NCBI GenBank assembly: GCA_900549415.1
Contig: URNX01000033.1
Location: 1-34,794, forward strand
Length of the DNA stretch: 34,794 nucleotides
Reading direction: 5' to 3'
Origin: an uncultured bacterium
GTDB taxonomy: Bacteria; Verrucomicrobiota; Lentisphaeria; Victivallales; UBA1829
Shown here: in pieces, positions 1 to 6,825 of the stretch
How positions within the stretch are numbered: position 1 is the first letter of the stretch
How the letters are laid out: each line of letters starts with the position of its first letter
Program-made: the position numbers and the translations under genes
The notes under the pieces: generated by a model
The model's database searches: none
The model's input: the letters and a program-made list of their open reading frames with translations, nothing else
Told to the model about the DNA's origin: nothing

Positions 1-2
1 CC

Positions 3-68
3 GCCTACGAATCGTTACTACAGCTTGCTGCAAGTATTATTATTTTTAGAAAATTAGGTGTTATTTAG
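3..68 (+). CDS. C-terminal end of a probable IS5/IS4-type transposase (5' end outside window)
   Basis: The frame open from the left edge encodes about 21 residues ending in a TAG stop at 66-68. The tail Y-E-S-L-L-Q-L-A-A-S-I-I-I-F-R resembles the last helix of IS5-like DDE transposases (pattern Y..L..LA...I..R). That resemblance comes from memory of the family, and the piece is too short to be sure. No terminal inverted repeat could be identified after the stop. Positions 69-178 are AT-rich, carry no gene, and probably include the element's right end. A chance open frame is the alternative. Confidence 0.45.
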   Translation, partial: AYESLLQLAASIIIFRKLGVI

Positions 69-178
69 GGATAGATTCTTATTTTTATGACTAATTAATT
101 GAGTTGACAAGAGTTGTTTATGATAAAAACTGATTTTTTAGGAAGGTCTCTCTTGGTTGTTTTTAAGTATTTTTTTCC

Positions 179-952
179 TCACCGGTATCTTGAGTATTGT
201 TTGCGGTAGTCGGCGGGGGTGGTGTTAGCGGCGGATTTGAACTGACGATAGAACACCTCAAGCGACTCAAAACCACACTCGGCGGCGATTTCCTTGATCG
301 AAAAGTTCTCGCCGGCTAAAAGACGCTTCGCCATATCCAGACGCAATTTCAGAATGTACTGGTGCGGACTGATTCCCAAGCCCTCCTTGAAAAGTTTGAA
401 CAGATACGGACGGCTGATCCCCGCGGCTTTCGCAACATCATCGGGCGTGATGCTCGAAAAGAAATGTCCGTCCAGATACTTCACCGCCCGGCGCAGCGGG
501 GCAGGTCCCAGTTCGTCGGGAAGACTGTCCGAATGGCTGGCGCGCCAATGAAGAACCGAATAGCAATAGGCTGCAAGATCCGGCGAATCGTTCTCGCCCG
601 AATGGAAGGCGCGGAATGTCTCGGAACAGAAGCGGTCCAGCATCTCCGTGTCGTGCCAGACTGTGACGCGCGGAACCATGCGGGTTGGCGGGTTCGTCAC
701 AAAATGAAAAACCTGACAGCGGTAGGGATCGTTCAGGGGAGTGTCCCAAATCGTGTAGTCGCGCGAGACATGCCAGAAGATCGCGCCTTTCCGGAAGGTG
801 CGGCGCTCGCCGTCGACCTCAAAAAAGAGGGTTCCTCCGGTGAGGACTTCAATGCATTCCTGGTTCGGGGGAATGATGACAGGAGTCACTTTCCGGTTAT
901 CCGGCGCGGCGAAGCGGGATACTGAACGGAGTTTTACGATGTGGTCAAACAT
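179..952 (-). CDS. AraC-family transcriptional regulator
   Basis: The 257-aa protein has an N-terminal cupin-like sensor part (about residues 15-110) and a C-terminal pair of AraC helix-turn-helix motifs (about 153-255). The second motif has the usual I-K-E-I-A...C-G-F-E-S...F-Y-R-Q-F-K signature, followed by T-P-A-D-Y-R. Length and order are typical of sugar-responsive AraC regulators. The ATG at 952 has GAGG seven bases upstream. It is divergent from the sugar isomerase/oxidoreductase pair starting at 1107, so it most likely activates that operon in response to a sugar ligand. The ligand cannot be read from sequence. Confidence 0.93.
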   Translation of the reverse strand: MFDHIVKLRSVSRFAAPDNRKVTPVIIPPNQECIEVLTGGTLFFEVDGERRTFRKGAIFWHVSRDYTIWDTPLNDPYRCQVFHFVTNPPTRMVPRVTVWHDTEMLDRFCSETFRAFHSGENDSPDLAAYCYSVLHWRASHSDSLPDELGPAPLRRAVKYLDGHFFSSITPDDVAKAAGISRPYLFKLFKEGLGISPHQYILKLRLDMAKRLLAGENFSIKEIAAECGFESLEVFYRQFKSAANTTPADYRKQYSRYR

Positions 953-1000
953 TTTTGCCTCGTTTTATAGTTTTCGTCAAAAGAAGCTATCTTTTGTCTA

Positions 1001-1029
1001 TTTGCATTCGCTCAATGCGGTTGTATAAT
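1001..1029 (+). promoter_or_regulatory. Sigma70-type promoter of the isomerase/oxidoreductase operon
   Basis: TTTGCA (1001-1006) and TATAAT (1024-1029) are separated by 17 bases, a good sigma70 match, with the start codon at 1107. A small inverted repeat GCATT-CGCTC-AATGC overlaps the -35 region, where a regulator could bind. That the neighbouring AraC protein uses it is inference. Confidence 0.6.
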
Positions 1030-1106
1030 ATCTCCAACGTACAATACTTTACGTTAAAGAGAATTCAAGGAACAAAACCGGAAAACTTTAAAAAAGGAGC
1101 CAGAAA

Positions 1107-1904
1107 ATGCTTCCAATCGGTGTTCAGCTTTACTCGTTGAGAGAACTCGCCCAGAAAGATTTCGTCGCAGTTTTGAAGAAGGTTGCCGATATCGGCTACA
1201 AGCTCGTTGAGCCTGCCGGTTTCTGGGACATCAAACCGACTGAATTCAAAAAGATTCTGGATGATCTCGGACTCGGCATTGTTTCCTCGCACTCTCCGTG
1301 GGCGCACGGCAAGGGCAACCTCGGCGAATCCATGGAAATCGCCTCCATCCTCGGTCTCGACAAGATCGTCTGCGGCTACGGCCCGAATGATTTCGCCGAC
1401 ATGGACTCCATCAAGCGCACTGCCGACAACACGAACATGATGCAGGAAATCCTTGCGAAGAACGGTTTCACGCTCTTCCAGCACAACCATGACTTCGAGT
1501 TCCAGCGCATCGACGGCAAGCTCAAATACGAGATCTACCGCGAGCTCTGCCCGAACGTCAAGTATGAAATCGACTGTTTCTGGTCCACCAACCTCGGTGT
1601 TGAAGACCCGGTGAAGATGCTCGATCTCTTCGCGAAAGACACGATTCTCCTGCACATGAAGGACGGCGTCGCCTCCCAGAAGGTCGGCGGAGACAACATG
1701 GTCAACGGCATTCTTGAGCGCCATGTCGAACTCATGCCGCTCGGAACCGGAACCCTGCCGATCAAGGACCTCATCGCACACGCTCCTGCCCAGACCCAAG
1801 CGGTCATCGTCGAACTCGACTACTGCAACACCGAGATGGTCTCCGCGATCACTCAGAGCTACAAGTACATGACCGAGAACGGTCTTGCCGCAGGCAACAA
1901 ATAA
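1107..1904 (+). CDS. Sugar phosphate isomerase/epimerase (xylose-isomerase-like TIM barrel)
   Basis: This 265-aa protein belongs to the AP-endonuclease-2/xylose-isomerase-like family, whose members epimerise or isomerise keto sugars or dehydrate inosose with a divalent metal. It starts I-G-V-Q-L-Y-S-L-R, typical of strand 1. Likely metal and catalytic residues are H126/H128 (Q-H-N-H-D-F), D156 (Y-E-I-D), H183 (L-L-H-M-K-D) and E236 (V-I-V-E-L-D). There is no signal peptide, so it is cytosolic. AAAGGAG precedes the ATG at good spacing. An oxidoreductase follows 18 bases downstream. Such pairs commonly act in two-step oxidation/epimerisation routes for sugars or cyclitols. The exact substrate is unknown. 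Confidence 0.9.
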   Translation: MLPIGVQLYSLRELAQKDFVAVLKKVADIGYKLVEPAGFWDIKPTEFKKILDDLGLGIVSSHSPWAHGKGNLGESMEIASILGLDKIVCGYGPNDFADMDSIKRTADNTNMMQEILAKNGFTLFQHNHDFEFQRIDGKLKYEIYRELCPNVKYEIDCFWSTNLGVEDPVKMLDLFAKDTILLHMKDGVASQKVGGDNMVNGILERHVELMPLGTGTLPIKDLIAHAPAQTQAVIVELDYCNTEMVSAITQSYKYMTENGLAAGNK

Positions 1905-1922
1905 TCAAAGGATTTTCCCCTC

Positions 1923-3065
1923 ATGAAAACAACAAAAGTCGGTATTGTCGGATGCGGCATGATTTCCGACACCTATTTCAAGGCGTCGCAGAAATTCCGC
2001 AATCTCGAAGTCATCGCCTGCTCGGATATCATTCCGGAGCGTTCCGCGAAGAAACATGAACTCTACGGCGTCGCGAACGTCACGAACGAAGAGCTGTTTG
2101 CGAATCCGGATATTGAAATCGTCATCAACCTCACACCTCCGCAGGTTCACTCCAAGATCGCGATCGACACCCTGAACGCCGGCAAGCACGCGTACTCGGA
2201 AAAGCCGTTCGGTGTTGACTTTGAAGACGCTCAGAAGGTGATCAAGCTCGCGAAGGAAAAAGGCCTCCGCGTCGGCTGCGCTCCGGACACTTACCTCGGC
2301 GGCGGACAGCAGACCGCCCGCAAGCTCCTCGACGACGGCTGGATCGGCAAGCCGCTCTCCGGCACGGCGATCGTTGCCGGCCGCGGTCCGGAAAAGTGGG
2401 GACAGGCTCCCTTTTTCTACGATTACGGCGCGGGTCCGATGCTCGACCTCGGTCCCTACTACTGCACCGCTCTCGTCAACCTGCTCGGTCCTGCGAAGAG
2501 CGTCTCCGCGGTCACCACGAAGGGCTTTGACTACCGCACGCTCGGCGCGGAAGTTTCCGACACCTACAAGGATACTTACAAGCCGTACGACCGTTACCCG
2601 GTCAACGTCACGACTCACCTGACGGGCGTGATTGAGTTCCAGTGCGGTGCTGTCATCACAATGATCGCCAGCTTCGACGTTTACAAGCACGGACATGCTC
2701 CGATTGAAATCTACGGAAGCGAAGGTTCGATGCAGGTTCCCGACCCGAACACATTCGGCGGTCCGGTCAAGCTCTTCCGCCGTGAATGGGGCTATGTCTA
2801 CGAGCACAATCCGGAATGGCGTGAGATGCCGCTTGCGTTCGGCTACACCGAAAACAGCCGTTCCTTCGGCGCCGCCGATATGGCGATGGCACTCAAGAAC
2901 AACCGTCCGCACCGCTGCTGCGGCGAACTTGCGAACCATGTTCTTGAGATCATGCTCGCGTTCGACAAATCCAGCAAGCTCGGACAGAAGGTCATGCTGA
3001 CGACGACCTGTCAGCGTCCCGCTCCTCTGCCGCTCGGTCTCGAACCCGGCGACATTCCGGAGTGA
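1923..3065 (+). CDS. Gfo/Idh/MocA-family NAD(P)-dependent oxidoreductase
   Basis: The 380-aa protein begins with a Rossmann motif V-G-I-V-G-C-G-M-I (residues 6-14) and has the family's E-K-P motif at 93-95, whose lysine is catalytic or substrate-binding. The D-L-G-P-Y-Y segment in the C-terminal alpha/beta domain is also typical. Members oxidise or reduce sugar or cyclitol hydroxyls. It has no signal peptide. AAAGGA lies ten bases before the ATG. It is the second gene of an operon with the TIM-barrel isomerase and is followed by a strong terminator. Substrate cannot be assigned. Confidence 0.92.
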   Translation: MKTTKVGIVGCGMISDTYFKASQKFRNLEVIACSDIIPERSAKKHELYGVANVTNEELFANPDIEIVINLTPPQVHSKIAIDTLNAGKHAYSEKPFGVDFEDAQKVIKLAKEKGLRVGCAPDTYLGGGQQTARKLLDDGWIGKPLSGTAIVAGRGPEKWGQAPFFYDYGAGPMLDLGPYYCTALVNLLGPAKSVSAVTTKGFDYRTLGAEVSDTYKDTYKPYDRYPVNVTTHLTGVIEFQCGAVITMIASFDVYKHGHAPIEIYGSEGSMQVPDPNTFGGPVKLFRREWGYVYEHNPEWREMPLAFGYTENSRSFGAADMAMALKNNRPHRCCGELANHVLEIMLAFDKSSKLGQKVMLTTTCQRPAPLPLGLEPGDIPE

Positions 3066-3094
3066 GATTAAAACAGAGTTCGTTCTCTGATTTG

Positions 3095-3129
3095 CGCGGA
3101 GATCGCTTGATTGCGGTCTCCGCGTTTTT
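3095..3129 (+). terminator. Rho-independent terminator of the sugar operon
   Basis: Arms at 3095-3106 and 3113-3124 form a 12-bp stem with one G-T wobble and a six-base loop, followed directly by TTTTT. It lies 30 bases after the oxidoreductase stop. Confidence 0.88.
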
Positions 3130-3134
3130 ACTTT

Positions 3135-3172
3135 AAAATAAAAACGGCGGTTTCCGAAAAAGAGAACCGCCG
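3135..3172 (-). terminator. Rho-independent terminator of the yicC-cysE-yggS operon
   Basis: On the minus strand, arms 3172-3165 and 3152-3145 form a perfect 8-bp stem (CGGCGGTT/AACCGCCG) with a 12-base loop, followed by a T-rich run (complement of 3135-3144). It lies about 32 bases past the yggS stop and backs onto the plus-strand terminator of the convergent operon. Confidence 0.82.
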
Positions 3173-3203
3173 GATGAATTTGAGAGAACTTCTGAAAGGG
3201 AAA

Positions 3204-3899
3204 TCAGACCGCGTAGTTGCGTCCGCCGAAAATGGCTGTGCCAACGCGGACAATCGTTGCCCCTTCCGCAATGGCGACGGGGTAGTCGTGACTCATACCC
3301 ATGGAGAGTTCGGGGAGTGTGACGGAAAATTCGCGTTCCAGACGGTCGCGGAATTCACGGAGACCGCCGAATGTGGAATGAAGAACGGCATCGTCCGCAT
3401 CCAGCGGAGCCATAGTCATGAGACCGAGCAGCTGAACGCTGGAAAGTCCGAGTGCATGTTCCGCCGTTTCACGGAGAGCGTCCCAGCCGGAAAGACCGAA
3501 TTTGGATTCCTCGCCCGAAACATTGACTTCCAGCAGAATCTTCTGAATCTTTCCGCGTTTTGCGGCGGCGGAGTTGATTTTGTTCAGCAGCTTCACCGAA
3601 TCGACGGAATGAATGTATTCCGCCAGTTCCACAGCCTTTTCCGCTTTGTTCGACTGAAGATGTCCGATCAGATGCCAGATGATGTCCGACGTTCCGTTCG
3701 GAACTTTGGTTTCGAGTTCCTGAACCCGGTTTTCGCCGAATTCGAGCTGTCCAGCTTCATGCGCTTCGAGAATGTCGGAGAGCGGAAAGGTTTTGGAAAC
3801 GGCAAGCAGGCGGACAGAGCGCGGATCGCGTCCCGCTTTTTCCGCTGCGGCTGCAACGTTCGCGCGGACGCGTTCGAGGTTTTCCTGAAGCTGTATCAT
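3204..3899 (-). CDS. yggS: YggS-family PLP-homeostasis protein
   Basis: The 231-aa protein is a single-domain fold-type III PLP-binding protein (YggS/PLPBP/PROSC family), which buffers pyridoxal phosphate and affects amino-acid balance and has no known catalytic reaction. Visible hallmarks are L-L-A-V-S-K-T with the PLP lysine at K36, F-G-E-N-R-V-Q-E, W-H-L-I-G-H-L-Q-S-N-K and the C-terminal S-M-G-M-S-H-D-Y...R-V-G-T-A-I-F-G. I start it at the ATG at 3899, preceded by GGAG. This ATG overlaps the cysE stop as ATGA, showing translational coupling. The frame stays open further upstream, but only as a shadow of cysE. It is the last gene of the yicC-cysE-yggS operon. Confidence 0.93.
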   Translation of the reverse strand: MIQLQENLERVRANVAAAAEKAGRDPRSVRLLAVSKTFPLSDILEAHEAGQLEFGENRVQELETKVPNGTSDIIWHLIGHLQSNKAEKAVELAEYIHSVDSVKLLNKINSAAAKRGKIQKILLEVNVSGEESKFGLSGWDALRETAEHALGLSSVQLLGLMTMAPLDADDAVLHSTFGGLREFRDRLEREFSVTLPELSMGMSHDYPVAIAEGATIVRVGTAIFGGRNYAV

Positions 3900-4846
3900 A
3901 CTCTCGTCTCCTTCGGTTTCTTGATGCTCAGCTGGGGATCCGCAATGCGGACTTTGGTTCCGGCGGGGATGTCTTCGGTCAGCCAGACGTTGCCGCCGAT
4001 GATGGAGTTCGCGCCGATCGTGATGTTGCCCAGAATCGTCGCTCCTGCGTAGATGGTGACATTGTCTTCGATGTTCGGGTGGCGTTTCGCACCCTTGATG
4101 ATTTTCCCGCAGGCGTCCTTCGGGAAGGAGTGTGCGCCGAGCGTCACGCCCTGATAGAGCTTGACGTTGTTTCCGATGGTCGCGGTCTCGCCGACGACTA
4201 CGCCGGTGCCGTGGTCGATGAAGAAGCCTTCGCCGATCGTCGCGCCTGGGTGTATGTCGATTGCGGTGATGCGGTGCGCATATTCGGTCATGATGCGCGG
4301 GATCATCGGGATGCCCTCCTTGTACAGGATGTGGGCAAGACGCTGGATCGTGATGGCTTTGAGACCCGGATAACTCACGATCACCTCGTCGAGCGAACGC
4401 GCGGCGGGGTCGCCGTCGTAAGCCGCCTGAATGTCTTTTTTGATGACTTCGCGCAGTTGCGGAAGTTCGGAAAGCAGATGTTCGGTGGCACGCTGCGCCT
4501 GACTGCCGCAGGAGCAGTCTGCACACGGATTAGCGGAACGGCAATGGAAATTCAGCGTGCGAACCAGCACGTCGCGCAGTTCAATGTAGAGCGATGAGAC
4601 GATTTCGCCGACCGAGAAGCGGAGGGTTGCCATGGAGTACGCCTCGCGCTTGCCGAATCCGGGATAAACCAGTTCCAGAAGTTTGGAAAGAATGTTCAGA
4701 ACCTCATCTTCGCGCGGCAGATTGTTGCCTTCGCTGTGGTTGACACCGATTCCGTCCTGATAGGAATCCACAAGGTCGAGCGTGACCCGGTGGATGAACG
4801 CAGTCTGCTGCTCCGGAGCGGTTTCCTGACGGCTGCAATATTTCAT
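3896..4846 (-). CDS. cysE: Serine O-acetyltransferase
   Basis: This 316-aa protein transfers acetyl from acetyl-CoA to serine, the first step of cysteine synthesis. The alpha-helical N-terminal part is followed by a left-handed beta-helix (about residues 195-300) with hexapeptide repeats. D211-H212 in the F-I-D-H-G-T-G-V-V-V-G-E segment and D197/H199 are the catalytic-site residues expected for SATs. It is longer than E. coli CysE (273 aa). Within the N-terminal region it carries a cysteine cluster (C102, C108, C111, C113; C-x5-C-x2-C-x-C) that is not part of the catalytic core. It lies 9 bases after yicC and overlaps yggS by four bases. Confidence 0.93.
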   Translation of the reverse strand: MKYCSRQETAPEQQTAFIHRVTLDLVDSYQDGIGVNHSEGNNLPREDEVLNILSKLLELVYPGFGKREAYSMATLRFSVGEIVSSLYIELRDVLVRTLNFHCRSANPCADCSCGSQAQRATEHLLSELPQLREVIKKDIQAAYDGDPAARSLDEVIVSYPGLKAITIQRLAHILYKEGIPMIPRIMTEYAHRITAIDIHPGATIGEGFFIDHGTGVVVGETATIGNNVKLYQGVTLGAHSFPKDACGKIIKGAKRHPNIEDNVTIYAGATILGNITIGANSIIGGNVWLTEDIPAGTKVRIADPQLSIKKPKETRV

Positions 4847-4855
4847 AATGACTCC

Positions 4856-5737
4856 TTATTCGATATTCTGAACCTGTTCGCGGATCTTTTCAAGCTCGGT
4901 TTTCAGCATGACAACGCGCGGGGAAATTTCGGTGGAACCCGCTTTGTTCCCGAGCGTATTGCATTCGCGGAAAATTTCCTGGACCATGAAATCGAGCGAG
5001 CGTCCAACCGGATTCTCCGGCTCGTTCGCGAGCTTGCGGAAGTTGGTGAAATGGGAACGAAGACGCGTAATCTCCTCGGTGACGTCAAGTTTGTCGCCGT
5101 AGATCACCGCTTCGCGTAAAATTCGTTCATCCGTGTCTTCGATGGAGAGATCAAACTCTTTCAGACGCTTGAAAAGACGCTCTTTCTGAATTGCGGGAAG
5201 CTGAGCGGCAAGCAGCCGGATTTCATCGACGAGCGTTTCCATGACGCCGATGCGCCCGAGAATGTCGCGCTTGAGATTTTCTCCTTCGCGGGTTCTCATG
5301 CGGATCAGTTCATCGACCGCTTCGGCAACAGTCGATTCCAGAAAATTCAAACATTCCTCTCCGGAAAGATCGGCGGCTTGAACGACCGCCGCTTCGGGAA
5401 TGGCGAGAATGTCGGATATCGTGATCTCTCCGGGCAGATCGTGCTTTTTCTGGAATTCGCGGGCCGCGGCGAGAAGAGCTTCTGCTTTGGTGAAGTCGAC
5501 CTTCTGGACTCCGGAGTCTGCATGGACCACGGTTTCAATGCGGAGCGTGAGCGAGCCGCGCGTGACGCGTCCGGCGATGAATGCGCGCAGATCGGTTTCA
5601 TAGCGGGCGAGTTCGCGCCCCATGGAAATTTTCAGATCAAACTGTTTTTTATTGATGGAGGCAAGCTCCACTTTGAATCCGTACTGGAGTTCTTCACTGT
5701 ATTTTTCGGCGCTGCCGAATCCCGTCATGCTTCTCAT
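4856..5737 (-). CDS. yicC: YicC/YloC-family endoribonuclease
   Basis: The 293-aa protein begins M-R-S-M-T-G-F-G, the family's hallmark N-terminus, and ends with the conserved region containing E-I-S-P-R-V-V-M-L-K-T-E-L-E-K-I-R-E-Q-V-Q-N. YicC proteins are reported as RNases acting on sRNAs or mRNA. The C-terminal D-V-T-E-E-I-T-R-L-R-S-H and N-T-L-G-N-K motifs match the C-terminal catalytic domain. I choose the ATG at 5737 with AAAGG nine bases upstream. A TTG two codons earlier is possible but lies too close to the SD. It is the first gene of an operon with cysE and yggS. Confidence 0.92.
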   Translation of the reverse strand: MRSMTGFGSAEKYSEELQYGFKVELASINKKQFDLKISMGRELARYETDLRAFIAGRVTRGSLTLRIETVVHADSGVQKVDFTKAEALLAAAREFQKKHDLPGEITISDILAIPEAAVVQAADLSGEECLNFLESTVAEAVDELIRMRTREGENLKRDILGRIGVMETLVDEIRLLAAQLPAIQKERLFKRLKEFDLSIEDTDERILREAVIYGDKLDVTEEITRLRSHFTNFRKLANEPENPVGRSLDFMVQEIFRECNTLGNKAGSTEISPRVVMLKTELEKIREQVQNIE

Positions 5738-5765
5738 TCTCAATATCCTTTGCTTGCTTATTGAG

Positions 5766-5795
5766 GTAATATCTCACAAAAACGGGATTTTTCAA
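5766..5795 (-). promoter_or_regulatory. Putative promoter of the yicC-cysE-yggS operon
   Basis: On the minus strand TTGAAA (5795-5790) and TATTAC (5771-5766) are 18 bases apart, about 30 bases before the yicC start. The match is moderate. The rest of the 5744-6071 gap shows no convincing gene. It holds this promoter and the divergent -10 at 6034. Confidence 0.45.
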
Positions 5796-6030
5796 GACGG
5801 AGTTTAAGATTTCCCGCTCATTTTTCGCTCAGGACTTCGCCGGCGGAACTCCGGAAAGAATCTTCCGCGTCCGGATGCTTGCTTTTATGGAATCCTTGCG
5901 CCAATTCTCCGGAGGCGTCGAATAATTGAAGATGCGTTTCAGGGGAACGATGCGGGAAAAATTTTTTTGCCAAAATACTTAAAAAGATATGTTTTTTACA
6001 GATTTGTGCATTCCCAAAAGACATGTTATG

Positions 6031-6039
6031 TGCTATAAT
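6031..6039 (+). promoter_or_regulatory. Extended -10 promoter of the first glycan operon
   Basis: TGC-TATAAT gives a perfect -10 hexamer with the TG of an extended -10. No good -35 is present at 17 bases (TTCCCA at best), as is usual for extended -10 or activator-dependent promoters. It lies 33 bases before the first gene of the four-gene operon. Confidence 0.55.
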
Positions 6040-6071
6040 ATAAGCAGAACCAATTAACCGAAGGAGGTTTT

Positions 6072-6812
6072 ATGCAAAATGTCAAGAAACGGCGGTTCTC
6101 TTTGATTGAACTGCTGGTAACCATTGCAGTTATTGCAATTCTGGCCGGACTTCTGCTGCCCGCTTTGAACGCGGCAAGGGAAAAAGGACGCGGCATTGCG
6201 TGCATGGCGAATCTGAAACAGATCGGAATGTTTCTGGTTTCCTATGCAGACGACAACGACAGCTGGGGTCCGCACGGGATAGCCACTAATTTCCAATCCG
6301 GCAGCGGCACAATCACCCAAACCTGGCAAGACCGTTTGATGTTTTACTACATGCCGAACATTCCGGTTTCCAATCTGCATCATGTCGAAACGAAAGACGG
6401 CAAACGGAAAATCCGTCCAATATTTGCGTGTCCAGGGGTTGGAAATGCTGAATTTCCACAGAGCGATACAAGTTCCGTTTATCGGCATTATGGAATTAAT
6501 CAGCACATGGCGGAGCACGCTAAAATCAACATTCCCGCTTATTCGGGACAGCGATTGGCGAAACTGCGGAGTCCTTCCAGACGCTCGTGGGCGGCAGACC
6601 GCGGAGTAAACACCCTGACTCAGGAGCTTGCTGAAAATGTTTTTTACATTACAGGAGGAGCCTGGAAGTTAACACAAGGGTATAATATTGGCTACCGTCA
6701 TGTTGACTATGCCAATTTCGTTTTTGCCGACGGTCATACTGCTTCGCGGACATTCCGGAACACACCGGAATCCTATCAGGATTATTTTTTCTCGTCCGAG
6801 AAGGGAAACTGA
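6072..6812 (+). CDS. Pilin-like secreted protein (prepilin-type N-terminal domain)
   Basis: The 246-aa protein starts K-K-R-R-F-S-L-I-E-L-L-V-T-I-A-V-I-A-I, a type IV prepilin/pseudopilin N-terminus: a basic leader, then F9 at +1 and E13 at +5, and a hydrophobic helix to about residue 36. The residue before the phenylalanine is R, not the usual G. After the helix, A-R-E-K and L-K-Q-I-G begin the stalk. The C-terminus carries H...Y-A-N-F-V-F-A-D-G-H, seen in DUF1559-like pilin families abundant in Lentisphaerae and Planctomycetes. GGAGG precedes the ATG. It is the first gene of an operon with a secreted glycosidase. It may be a surface or secretion-associated glycan-binding protein, but its function is unproven. 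Confidence 0.88.
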   Translation: MQNVKKRRFSLIELLVTIAVIAILAGLLLPALNAAREKGRGIACMANLKQIGMFLVSYADDNDSWGPHGIATNFQSGSGTITQTWQDRLMFYYMPNIPVSNLHHVETKDGKRKIRPIFACPGVGNAEFPQSDTSSVYRHYGINQHMAEHAKINIPAYSGQRLAKLRSPSRRSWAADRGVNTLTQELAENVFYITGGAWKLTQGYNIGYRHVDYANFVFADGHTASRTFRNTPESYQDYFFSSEKGN

Positions 6813-6825
6813 GGAGTTTTTCTGA

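Noticed and set aside
362..925. Plus-strand frame of 187 codons over the first AraC gene
   Set aside because: It is a shadow of the AraC regulator, whose HTH is clear.
5818..6024. Small minus-strand frame of 68 codons
   Set aside because: No SD, no recognisable domain, and it fills the regulatory gap between yicC and the pilin-like gene.
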